This document shows, piece by piece, positions 34,697 to 45,100 of a DNA stretch of 64,000 nucleotides. The first letter of the stretch is position 1, and the number at the start of each line of letters is the position of its first letter. The notes below the pieces were generated by a model. The model saw only the letters and a program-made list of their open reading frames with translations, had not been told where the DNA came from and made no database searches. The DNA lies in NCBI GenBank assembly GCA_002103075.1, contig DABG01000018.1, positions 62,001-126,000 on the forward strand. The letters are read 5' to 3'. The DNA is from Candidatus Gastranaerophilales bacterium HUM_9 (lineage in GTDB: Bacteria > Cyanobacteriota > Vampirovibrionia > Gastranaerophilales > Gastranaerophilaceae). A program made the translations under genes and the position numbers.

Positions 34697-35698
34697 TTAT
34701 CTTACACGAACTTTTGGCTCAACAGACATACCTGGAGCGATAAGATAATTCTTAGTATCGTTAGCATCTGTGAAAACGATTTTTACAGGGATTCTTTGTA
34801 CAATTTTTACGAACGAACCAACAGCATTTTCCGGTGGAAACAAACTAGATTTTGCACCAGAACTTCTTTGGATACTATCAATTCTACCTTTAAACTTGTG
34901 GTGTGGGTATGTATCAATTTTCATAGTAACATTCATGCCAGCTTTCATGTTTTCTAACTGAGTTTCTTTGAAGTTAGCAACAACCCAAACTTCGTTTGGA
35001 ACAAGTGTGAATAAAGGTGAACCTGCTGAAACTTGCATACCTTTTTCAACACGTTTTGAAGAAACTGTACCATCTTGAGGTGCATAAATTGTTGTATAAG
35101 AAAGTCTTAATGCAGCTGCATCTCTTTGAGCTTTCAACGCTTTCAAATCAGCATCTGCAACATTGTTGCCTGCTGAGAAAATATTTTGATGTGCTTGTGT
35201 TTGGTTAGCAGAAAGATTTGCATATCTTGTTTTTGCATTATCTAATGTTTGTTTAGAAACTGCACCTGCTGCATATAGATTTGTATATCTCTCAACATCT
35301 TTTTTTGCGACAGCTATTTCTGAATTAACTGCTTCAAGTGATGCTTTTGCATTCTTTTGGTCTAATATTTTTCTTTGATAAGCCGCTTCAGCTTGGTCAA
35401 ATGCAACTTGATAATCCCTATCATCAATCTTTGCGATTGGTTGACCTGCTTTTACAGAATCATTGTCTTTAACATAAACTTCAACAATTTCACCTGATAC
35501 TTTTGGTGCAACACTAACAGTTGTTGTTTCAACATAAGCATCATCAGTGGTTTCATATCTTGTCATATCATATAAAAATCCACATACCACAATGGCTAGA
35601 ATACCCAATACGGTTAGAATGATTTTTTTCTTCTTCTTTTCTTTTTCATTTTCTTCTGTAGTTTCTACTTCAGGAGTTACGTTTTTGTTTTCTTCCAT
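34697..35698 (-). CDS. EmrA/HlyD-type membrane fusion protein
   Basis: Periplasmic adaptor linking an inner-membrane exporter to a TolC-like channel. The charged cytoplasmic N terminus (EENEKEKKKKK) is followed by one membrane helix (about 26-44), then the biotinyl-lipoyl halves (VSVAPKVSGEIVEVYVKDND and TIYAPQDGTVSSKRVEKG) around a coiled-coil hairpin of about 100 residues. The C-terminal beta-barrel part contains VVANFKETQLENMKAG, typical of EmrA. Length 333. The marR gene lies 26 bases upstream on the same strand. The matching inner-membrane pump (EmrB-type) is not in this window. Confidence 0.92.
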   Translation of the reverse strand: MEENKNVTPEVETTEENEKEKKKKKIILTVLGILAIVVCGFLYDMTRYETTDDAYVETTTVSVAPKVSGEIVEVYVKDNDSVKAGQPIAKIDDRDYQVAFDQAEAAYQRKILDQKNAKASLEAVNSEIAVAKKDVERYTNLYAAGAVSKQTLDNAKTRYANLSANQTQAHQNIFSAGNNVADADLKALKAQRDAAALRLSYTTIYAPQDGTVSSKRVEKGMQVSAGSPLFTLVPNEVWVVANFKETQLENMKAGMNVTMKIDTYPHHKFKGRIDSIQRSSGAKSSLFPPENAVGSFVKIVQRIPVKIVFTDANDTKNYLIAPGMSVEPKVRVR

Positions 35699-35724
35699 TT
35701 TTACCTCATTATCTTAATTATAAT

Positions 35725-36195
35725 TTATATATCTAATTCTATTGCCTCTGTTATCACATCTCTAACATTTTGTAGATGACGTTTTGCAATCTTTTCGTCT
35801 TCTCTAGAAATTCTTTTTTCTATCCCATTAAATATTGGTTCTAATTCTGAACGCATATATTCAATAGTTTTTAAGCCTTCCTCAGTTAGTGTTAAAATAT
35901 TAACTTGTCTTTTATTTCTAACTTTTTCAAATTTTTCAATATAACCTTTTTCTTCAAGTTTATTCAACATTTTACCAGTATTAGCTCTATCCTTAAAAAG
36001 CATTTTGGCAATATCACGTTGGTGAATATCACCGTTATGTTCTTTAATTATATTTAACATTGTAAATTCGTCCATTGTTATTGGCAAATTCAATGTATCT
36101 TCAAGTTGTTTACAGAAAATTTTACACAATTTTTCTGTTAATTTAATCTGGTAATACATCGACTCTGTATACTTTTCCATCAATTTTGATTCCAT
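35725..36195 (-). CDS. MarR-family regulator (second), likely efflux repressor
   Basis: 156 residues with the winged helix: ITMDEFTMLNIIKEHNGDIHQRDIAKMLF, recognition helix DRANTGKMLNKLEEKGYIEK and wing VRNKRQVNILTLTEEG. It is co-directional with the emrA-like gene and divergent from tolC. A perfect TGTTGCA/TGCAACA dyad lies between the two units, where it would cover the tolC -35 box. That layout suggests it represses itself, emrA and tolC. A start at 36180 (MEKYTES) is an alternative to 36195. Confidence 0.9.
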   Translation of the reverse strand: MESKLMEKYTESMYYQIKLTEKLCKIFCKQLEDTLNLPITMDEFTMLNIIKEHNGDIHQRDIAKMLFKDRANTGKMLNKLEEKGYIEKFEKVRNKRQVNILTLTEEGLKTIEYMRSELEPIFNGIEKRISREDEKIAKRHLQNVRDVITEAIELDI

Positions 36196-36230
36196 TCAAT
36201 TTTACTGTTACAATTATATTAAGTTTTATG

Positions 36231-36246
36231 TGTTGCATTTGCAACA
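36231..36246. promoter_or_regulatory. MarR-type operator palindrome
   Basis: TGTTGCA (36231-36237), TT, TGCAACA (36240-36246): a perfect 7-bp dyad in the 101-base divergent gap. It overlaps the proposed tolC -35 box and lies upstream of a TATAAT facing marR (ATTATA at 36213-36218 on the plus strand). Confidence 0.65.
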
Positions 36247-36261
36247 TTATTATGTTATCAT
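36233..36261 (+). promoter_or_regulatory. tolC promoter
   Basis: TTGCAT (36233-36238), a 17-base spacer and TATCAT (36256-36261), about 35 bases before the tolC ATG. The -35 box sits inside the palindrome. Confidence 0.5.
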
Positions 36262-36296
36262 CAATTTATAAAAAATTCAATAGCTTGGAGAAAATT

Positions 36297-37742
36297 ATGA
36301 AAAAAATTGTTTCAACAGTTTTATTAGCAAGTATCGTAGGTCTACAAACATTACCGGCACAAGCGTTTTTCAAAATGGGTGTTGAAAAAACAGACGCAGT
36401 TAAACAAGAACAAAAAGCTGATAAAGCACTTTATAAAGATATTACTAAGAAAAAAGATGTTCCTTATAAAAAATTAAGAACAAAAAACAAATATGAATAT
36501 ATCAACCTTGCTTGGTGGGAAGGTATGAATGACGAATATCTAACAGGTTATATTAATAAAGCGATGGCACACAATTTTGACTTAAAAATTGCATCATTAA
36601 CTGTTGATGAATATTTCCAAAATGTTAGAGCACAGATGGCGAATGAATTACCACAAGTTAGCACTCGATATGGTTTGGGTGTTATGGGATTTCCAAAAGA
36701 TAGCTATTTACCAAGAAATGGTCATGGTATGGGAATGCCATTTATGGCAAGCTATGAAGCCGATATTTTCTTAAAAAACCACGATAAAACAACTTCTGTT
36801 AAAAAGTTATATCAAGCGAGTATCTCTGATGAAAGAGCTACATATATCGCAATTGTTTCTTCAGTAGGGACTGTATATTATAATATTGTAAGATTAGATA
36901 AAGCGATTGAACTTCAAGAAGATATTGTAAAACTTAGAAAAAATATTTATGAACTAATGGCTTTGAGCAATAAAGAGGGCGTTGTTTCAACAAGCGATAT
37001 GATTAAGGCTCAAAAGTTGTATATTGCAGGACAAAGTGACTTAGTTGATTTAAGACGTCAAAGAATAGAGCTCTTAAACCAGTTAGCCGTTTTGATTGGT
37101 GAAAGTCCAGAAAACGCAAAAACTTTTGGTAGAATTTCTTATGACAAAATTAAGTATGTTTATAATACTCCTGATGTTATTCCATCAGATATTATTGTAC
37201 AAAGACCAGATTATCAAAGAGCAGAAGTTATGGTTAAAAAAGCTGGGATTGATGTTCGTGTTGCGAAGAAAGAATTTTTGCCAACAATCGACATATCTGG
37301 TTTAGCTTTGTTTAATTCAAAATATTTAGGTAGCTTATTTACTACAAATAATGCCTTGTGGATGCTTGGCGGCTCAGCTGGATTACCATTATTCACAGGT
37401 GGTTCAAGAATAGCTAATTTAAAAATTAACAAAATCAAACTTGAAAAAGCGTTAAAAGAATACCAAAAAACTAACCTAGTAGCTATTCAAGAAGTGAATG
37501 ACGCTTTGTATTCATCAAGATTAAACAATCAAAAACTTAATCAAAACAAAGAACATTTAAAACTTGAACAAAAAGATTATTCTTTATCTGAAAAGAAATA
37601 TAAAGAGGGTGTAATTTCAAAATTAGATTTATACCAAATGCAAGAAAACTTGTTAACTATACAGAATTTAATCGCATCAAACACTATAGATTGCATGTTA
37701 GATAAGATTAATTTGTATAAAGTAACAGGGGCAAAATATTAA
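36297..37742 (+). CDS. TolC/NodT-family outer-membrane efflux protein
   Basis: Outer-membrane channel of the OEP family, 481 residues. The start at 36297 begins a signal peptide, MKKIVSTVLLASIVGLQ to TLPAQA, with likely cleavage before FFK. GGAG stands seven bases before the ATG. The frame runs further upstream to 36186, but that part crosses the promoter and divergent marR. Two OEP repeats are visible: IGESPENA, IVQRPDYQRAEVMVKKAGID and VRVAKKEFLPTIDISG are the familiar central block, with LFTGGSRIANLKINK after it. The periplasmic helices are long and polar. Divergent from marR-emrA, it probably forms the exit duct of that exporter. No lipobox cysteine is seen after the signal. Confidence 0.92.
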   Translation: MKKIVSTVLLASIVGLQTLPAQAFFKMGVEKTDAVKQEQKADKALYKDITKKKDVPYKKLRTKNKYEYINLAWWEGMNDEYLTGYINKAMAHNFDLKIASLTVDEYFQNVRAQMANELPQVSTRYGLGVMGFPKDSYLPRNGHGMGMPFMASYEADIFLKNHDKTTSVKKLYQASISDERATYIAIVSSVGTVYYNIVRLDKAIELQEDIVKLRKNIYELMALSNKEGVVSTSDMIKAQKLYIAGQSDLVDLRRQRIELLNQLAVLIGESPENAKTFGRISYDKIKYVYNTPDVIPSDIIVQRPDYQRAEVMVKKAGIDVRVAKKEFLPTIDISGLALFNSKYLGSLFTTNNALWMLGGSAGLPLFTGGSRIANLKINKIKLEKALKEYQKTNLVAIQEVNDALYSSRLNNQKLNQNKEHLKLEQKDYSLSEKKYKEGVISKLDLYQMQENLLTIQNLIASNTIDCMLDKINLYKVTGAKY

Positions 37743-37797
37743 GACAATAATAAATAATCAATAAATAAAATTCCAAATATTAGATATTTTCATCCAA

Positions 37798-37831
37798 GCC
37801 GTTAGAAATCTAACGGCGTTTATTTTTTTTT
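37798..37831 (+). terminator. tolC intrinsic terminator
   Basis: GCCGTTAGA (37798-37806), AA, TCTAACGGC (37809-37817), then GTTTA and nine T (37823-37831). A canonical terminator 56 bases after tolC. A run of seven G follows directly at 37832-37838. Confidence 0.9.
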
Positions 37832-37856
37832 GGGGGGGTATTTTGTGTTTACAGGT

Positions 37857-38143
37857 GTCCTGAAATTGTCTTGAATTTACTCCACGCTCACAGAGTTTCA
37901 CCTTTTGTGACGTTGTCACAGTCGGCTCAATCTGCTGTCTTGACCGACTCGCGTTAAACGTGTCTTCGGTTGAACGACATAATTGTATTCTACTATTATG
38001 TCGTTCAAACCTCCGCACTCTGCTCGTTGGTCGCTCGCTATCCGGACTAACTTCGTGTCGTCCCCTCTCACAAAACAATACTTAATTGTTTTGTTCGGCA
38101 GAGTGTAAATTCGCAAGTTCGGAATGACTGTTATTATTTAGTT
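37857..38143. repeat. 286-bp structured dispersed repeat, copy 2
   Basis: Second copy of the element at 26201-26486, in the same orientation. The stretch from about 37980 to 38107 is almost unchanged between copies, while the flanks vary more, and both major stems are kept. Both copies lie between the 3' ends of convergent genes. Together with the tolC terminator and the palindromes at 38150-38366 it fills the 653-base gap 37743-38395, which has no credible gene. Confidence 0.85.
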
Positions 38144-38149
38144 CCAGTC

Positions 38150-38366
38150 ACCCTGAACTCGTTTCAGGGTCTCTATAACATCTTTATAGGGATTCCACGC
38201 TTGCGTTACAAAAATAATTACAGACCACTCTGAATGACGCACACAGATTGTCATTCAGAGGGAGTGCAACGACCGAAGAATCCTACTGAACATATTTTGT
38301 TGGGGTAGAAACCCCAACCTACAACTCTCAATTGTCTTTGCAGGGATTCCGAAACAAGTTCGGAAT
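38150..38366. repeat. cluster of four short palindromes
   Basis: ACCCTGAA/TTCAGGGT (38150-38170), CTCTGAATGAC/GTCATTCAGAG (38228-38260), GTTGGGGT/ACCCCAAC (38299-38318) and ATTCCGAA/TTCGGAAT (38346-38366), all perfect. They follow the 3' end of the giant gene on its strand. The words GTCATTC, GGGATTC and TTTCTACCCCAACAAAA recur; the last also appears at 33943-33956 before rnpB. REP-like intergenic repeats, with possible 3'-end protection of the giant mRNA. Confidence 0.7.
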
Positions 38367-38395
38367 GACACTTTAAGGGTTGGTTTTAATATTAT

Positions 38396-39170
38396 TTACT
38401 TTCCAATAGCCCAACGGAAACCGATGTTCAACATTACACCATTACGTCCACCGTTTCTTATCATAGCTTGTCCGTAACCAGTAAATCTATCGCCCCAACG
38501 TTTTTGTATACCAACACCATATTCTACATAAGGGTCAACTGACATTGTTGGAATTGTTACGTCAGGAATACTGAAGCTAGCCTTATCTATAATGTTCCAT
38601 CTCATATTAATACCAAAGTATGGTTGCCAGCCGTTCTTCAAGTTTGCTATAAACTTAATTCCAGGAGCAACCTGAATTGCATGGATTGGACTTGAACTTA
38701 CCTTATGACCTAATCCATTGTTATGGTCGAATGTATTAATAAATGAGTATGAAATCAAAATACTTGGTTGGATAATGAACTTGCCTTGTTTGAATTCAAA
38801 GTTATATCCTGTCTTACTTGCAACACCTGCCATCAACATTGCCATTCTTTCTTTACCAAGGTCAGTGTTTGCTTCTGCATTATTTCCACCAACGTTTGCT
38901 GTCAATGCTGTAAAGAAGTTGCCCTTATACCAAGTTTCCATTATACCCAATGTACCACCGTTTTGGTCAATACTTTGTTTTGTATAATCTTGTGTTGAAC
39001 CATTATATCCGATATATGCACTAAATTGTCTGCTCCAACCGTTTGACAATTCTTTCTTGCCCATATCGCCACCAAAGTAGTTGCCGTATCCAACATTATT
39101 AACCTTTGGTCCATTGTTCAATGGTACGTTTTCAAATGTTGCAAATGCTCTGTTCCACAATCCTTTAGAA
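38396..39170 (-). other. autotransporter beta-barrel domain of the giant protein
   Basis: The last 250-260 residues alternate hydrophobic and polar residues with aromatic ends, as outer-membrane strands do: FSAYIGYNGSTQDYT, NFFTALTANVGGNNAEA, FIIQPSILISYSFINTF, GWQPYFGINMRWNI, VEYGVGIQKRWGDRFTGYGQ. The protein ends GVMLNIGFRWAIGK. The typical final aromatic (the W of GFRW) is four residues from the end rather than terminal. It inserts in the outer membrane and exports the passenger. The segment before it (AAQIGGYLAQINSYDQAFAN) fits the helix that threads the barrel. Confidence 0.85.
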
Positions 39171-42100
39171 TTGTAGTTCATTCCGTCTTTGTTTAGATAT
39201 GGTTGTTGTGCATTTGATGAACTTGCTACTGCATATTTGTTCATCATTTCTTCTGCTTTTCTTTCTTCTCTTGTTTTCAACATATCCATATCAAGATTTG
39301 CAAATGCTTGATCATATGAATTTATTTGAGCTAAGTATCCACCAATTTGTGCCGCTACCGGTGCTGCTACTGCTGATGATTTTGCTCTTTGTCCTGTTAT
39401 TCTTGCTCTCAACAAGCCGTTTTCATCATAATATGTCTTTAATTTATATGTAGCTTCTGCACTTTCTGCCTTGTCAGTAGTAACAGAACCAATTACTGAA
39501 TCCTTATCTGTGATAGGAACATCTACAGGAGTTTTACTGTTGCTAATAATATTAACAGTGCCAACCTTGAATGAACCAGATGCAGAACCAGCTGTAATTT
39601 TATCAGCTTGTTTTGATTTCAAACTTACATCAATTGCGATTCTTGCACTGCCACCATTTGTTACGTTCAATGATTCAAGTGAAATATCATTTATCTTGCC
39701 ATCTGAAATACTCAATGATGTGTTTTGTGACAAGTTCAATTTAATGTTATCAAATATATCGTTTGCGTCAGCATTTTTACCGTAAACACAAATATTAACA
39801 GTACCAACAGAATCTTTTCTAGTTGTATCAATGTTTCCTGGGTTAGATTTGAAGTAGAAATTAGCAGGCTTATTAGTATCTTTATTAATCGCGTATATTG
39901 TTGAATGCTTAGTATTCATAACTTTATAGATTGTGCCAATAATAAAGTTATGTCCATCATAAGAAATCAAGTTAACAGTAGAATTTTCTTCCATTGAAAT
40001 ATCATTGCTTGAACCACTTGAATAGTTACCATAAATCATAACATCTTGACTCTTAGCAATAACGTCTAATGTTGAACCAGCTGAAACGTGAATACCGCCA
40101 CCAAATTGTCCATTTGATGTGTTACCAGTAATATTTGTATCAACTAATTCTAAGTATGATTTTTCAGCTAGGAAGATAGCACCACCATAATTTTGAGCTG
40201 TGTTATTTGTAAATACTGAATTTGAAACAACTAAGTGTTCATTTTTATTACCCCCAGTAACATATATTGCACCACCATTACCGCCAGACATCAAATCACC
40301 AGTCTTAGCATTATAAACACCGTTAGCTTTGTTTCCAGTGAATGTTGCATTTGTAATTTTAGATGTTGTAGATTCGTTATAAACAGCACCACCATTATTT
40401 GCTTCATTATTTATAAAGTTATCACCATTTGAAATCCAAGTACCAGCCTTATCATTGTATACAGCACCACCATTGCCGCCTGTTACAACGTTAGTTTTTA
40501 AGTCAACTTTTGCTGTTGAATAGTTGCCAGTATAAATATCACTGAATGAATAATATTTGCTTGAGTTATAAACAGCACCACCATTTAATGAATAGTTGCC
40601 GTTAAATTCATCTTCAATAGATACAAACAATCTATCTTTTGCCACGTTATAAATTGCACCACCTGCATTTACTGATGAGTTATTATCAAAATGGTTGTTT
40701 GCAATAATCATTTGACCTTCATTATAAATAGCACCACCAGCAGTTGATGAATAGTTACCTGTAAATTTAGAATCTTTCAAACCAGCAACATCTAGATATT
40801 GGTCTGATGTCAAATTATCGCCAGAAGCAAGCTCTTTGTTTTGGATATAACCTAATTTATAGTTATAGATAGCACCGCCACCACCTGATGTAATAGTGTC
40901 ATTTGCAACACCCCTACCAAGTGATTTGTTATAATTGAATTCAGAATTATAAATTGTTGTATATGATGGGTCTTGGTTACCACCATTATAGATAGCACCA
41001 CCAAATGAAGCTGTATCTTGTTTATCCTTAACAATAGCTGTATTGTTTTCAAACTTAGCCCAGTTGATAGTCAATTGCGAATCACTAGCAGTGCTTTCGT
41101 TAATATTATAGCCACTACTGATAGCACCACCTTGTTGTGCTGAACTGTTACTCAATTCAACAACAGAAGTTTCTGTACCCTCAATCTTAAGTTTACCGTA
41201 GTTATAAATAATACCACCAGATTTGATAGCTATATTATTTCTAAAGATTGATGAATTATTCAATTCAAGAACACCAGCGTTATAAATTGCACCACCGTTT
41301 GTTGCTGAGTTACCGTCAAATGTTGCAGACTCAATAGTTGTGTAATTACCGTTATACAATGCACCACCGTTTACACCGGCTTTATTATTAGAGAACACTG
41401 CATTTGAATTAATGAATATTTTACCTTTATCGTTATAAATAGCAGCACCAGAACCTGTTACATTGTAGTCACTAATTTCTATTCCGCCTGTTGTATCAGT
41501 GAAGTTTACAGTACCCTCTTTGTTATAGATAGCACCACCATTTACGGTATAAGATTGTTTAACTTTCTTAGATGGAACGAATTCAAATACAACACCAGAA
41601 CCGATATACAAGATACCATTGTTATAAATATCGCCACCAAATCCAGCATAGTTATTTTTGAATGTAACGTTTTGAATTGCTAATACTAATTCGTTATAGA
41701 TTGCACCACCCATACTTGCAACACCAGTATCGCTAATATATACACTGCCACGTTTTGCTGTATTATTTTCAAACTTAGAGTTTTTAATCACATTCTTAGC
41801 ATCGTCAACGCTGTCACTTTCAATTGTTTCACCGTTATTAACTAATGCCATTGCACCACCGTTACCATTTTTAGCTGCGTTAGATATAAAGTCAGCTTTA
41901 TTAATATTTATTTGTTTTCCTGATATATCGATATTGTTAGCTACATATATTGCACCACCATAATTAGCAGAGTTATTTGATATTGTAGAGCTATTTGCAT
42001 TTGATGAGATTTGTAATACGCCTGCTGTATAAATAGCACCACCATTACCGTTAGTAGCTGTGTTATAAGACATTGTTTGAGAACCGTTAAATACAGTTTC

Positions 42101-45100
42101 AGATTTTTCTGATGCGTATAACAAACCACCATTACGAGCAGCTGTGTTTCTTGACAATACTGAATTTGTAATACTCATTCTGCCAGCATTATAAATTGCA
42201 CCACCATCATAAGTTGCTTTGTTAGCTAGTTTAGAGTTTTTATTATCACCAAATACAACAGTATTCAATGTCAAAGCTATAGTATTATCAGAATTATAAG
42301 CGTTATAGATTGCACCACCATAAGCAGATGAGTTAGTTGTAAACTTACTACCAGAACCAATACTCAATTTACCAGCATTATAGATAGCACCACCAAGTCC
42401 TGAGTTTACGTTTGTTGTAGAGTTTGATGTAAATGTAGTTCCACTATCAATATGGATTTCACCAGCGATATCATTATAAATTGCCCCACCAGCATATGCT
42501 GCACGGTTTGATTTGAATGCTGGATAATAGTATTTAGAACCTTCGTAACCCATAGATATTGTTAGATTACCGTTGTTATAAATAGCACCACCATTATTAC
42601 CAGCTCTGTTTGATGATAATGTAACACCTTGTAATGAAATAGTTCCGCTATTATAGACTGCACCACCGTCGCCTTTTTCAGCTACGTTTGATGACAATGT
42701 TGAACGTCTATCAATATTATTGATTACGCCAGTGTTATAAATAGCACCACCGCTATAACCAGCTGTTGCATTAGACATTGCTGTTGCATAAATATCTGTA
42801 ATAGTACCAGTGTTATATATTACACCACCGTTGTCTGCTATATTGTATGAAAGTTTAGAGTTTTCGATACGCTTAATAGAGCCGTCATTATGGATAACAC
42901 CACCGGTTACAGCTACATTACTCATAGCAGTTTTTTTATTGTTACCAGCAGTAACTTTTGAAATAGTTGAGATGTAACCACCCTCAGCACCATCATATTC
43001 TGCGTTATATATTGCACCACCACGACCTGATTGGTTACCAGTAAATGTTGTATTTGCTATATTAGTGATTTGTCCATTGTTATAGATTGCACCACCCATA
43101 TTTGTATCATTTTTAGTTGCAACGTTATTTTTGAATGTACCTGATATATTAGCAATTATACCTTCATTATAAATTGCGTTACCATACTGAGCAGAGTTAC
43201 CGGTAAAGTTTGAACCAGACATTGTTAAGTTAAGGCTTTCTTTAGAGTTGAATATTGCACCACCCAAACCTGATAAAGCATAGTTACCAGTGAATGTAGC
43301 TTTACTTAATGTCAAATTACCAGTGTTATAAATTGCTCCACCCAATACTAATTCGTCAACAAAATCATCGTGGCCAGAACGACTTACATAGTTATATTTG
43401 AATGTGGCACTAGATAATGTTACAGCTTCTTTGCTTGCGTTATAAATTGCACCACCTTGAACAGCTGTGTTTCCAACAAATGCTGTTGATGTTGCTTTTA
43501 ATGAGCCTAGGTTATAAATAGCACCACCAAATCCTGCACTATTACCATTTACAACAGAACCAGTTTTGTCAGATGTACCAAATGTACCCTTGCTTATTGT
43601 TGTAACAGCAGTGTTATTGTTGTACAAAGCACCACCATACATTGAAGCATAGTTTCTGATGAAGTTTGTAGCACTAAGCGTTAAATTAACATCATTATTA
43701 TAAATAGCACCACCATATTGTGCATAATTACCCATTGTAGAATCAGCAGAACCGAATATAGCTTTATTGAATGATGCTTTTGTCAACAATGCAGCATCTG
43801 TTTTATTTCTTGTTTCGATATAAATTGCACCACCTTTACCTGATGCAAAGTTGCCATAGAACTTAGTTGAAGTAAATTTGTTTGATAGTTTTGTATCATA
43901 CAATGTACTCAAGTATAATGCACCACCATCAGCAGATGCATATTTATCTAATGAACCTGTTACATAGTTGATAGCACTGTTATTTTGGAATACAGAATTC
44001 TTATCAACCAAATAAGCTACTGAATATACAGCACCACCATTGGCATTTGCAGGTACATATTCACCCTCATCATTAACTGTAACATCTTCATTATATACAG
44101 CTGTTGTGTTACGTGTAAATGTCGCTTTATTCAAGTTCAATGTTGTTGAACCTACTACAACATTTTGATAAATTGCACCACCAGCTTGTGCTTGGTTATC
44201 AGTAAATTTAACAGTGTTTAATGATAATGTACCCTCTGTATAAATAGCACCACCCAATGTGTCAGCAATGTTTTCTGTAAAGTTTGAACTTGTAATTGTT
44301 GCTTTACCAGTGTTATAAATAGCACCACCAATATTTGATGTATTAGAATATGGTTTTCCAGCTTCTGTTGCTAAACCGAAGTTCACATACTTAGCTGTAA
44401 ATGTTCCTACGTTATAAATAGCACCAGCTTTTTCATTTGATATGTTATTTGTAATATATACGTATGATTTTGAAGTACCTGAAATTGATAATGTACCTTT
44501 TTCGTTTCTTGCAACAGCACCATAAGTATCAGATTGGTTTTCCACAAATGATGTTCCAGATGTAGTAATCTTACCACCTTGGTTAATCAATGCACCGTTA
44601 AATCCAGAAATTTCTTTAACCTTAGAAATATTCAAGTTTCTTGCTAATGTCTTTTTCTTAGACACATAAGTTCCTACAACAAAACCGTTTACTTGATTAT
44701 TTGTTGCAATTGAATATTTGCCTTGACCGTTGATAGTCAATTTTGGATTGTTCAATGTCAAATAATTTTCAATCAATGAAACCGTGCCATCAGCATTTGT
44801 ACCAGAAATACCATACATCATATATGATGAAATCATCTTGAATGTATTTGATTTTGGATTTTTAACAGCTTGATATAACAATGATTGTGAGTCATCTAAA
44901 CTTGTACCATATATAATTGTGCCATTGATACCCAACATTGCATAATATGTTCTGTTGTCAACACCAATCCAAGAAATTGAGTTCCAAGCAGATGATATAT
45001 CATTTACATCGTATACTAAATTAAAGTAGTTTGAAGAATGTTCTTTTACATTTAATAACTTCAATTCTACAGCCAAATAACTTGGTTGGAACACAGTATC

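Noticed and set aside
37758..38078. Minus-strand open frame of 106 codons, and a similar one at 26050-26262
   Set aside because: Both lie in the 286-bp repeat. The shared peptide follows from the DNA repeat. The frame ends differ between copies and there is no ribosome binding site.
40080..44440. CRISPR-like regularly recurring word (ATAAATAGCACCACC type)
   Set aside because: It is the complement of codons for GGAIYN, spacing varies, and the whole region is one open reading frame on the other strand.
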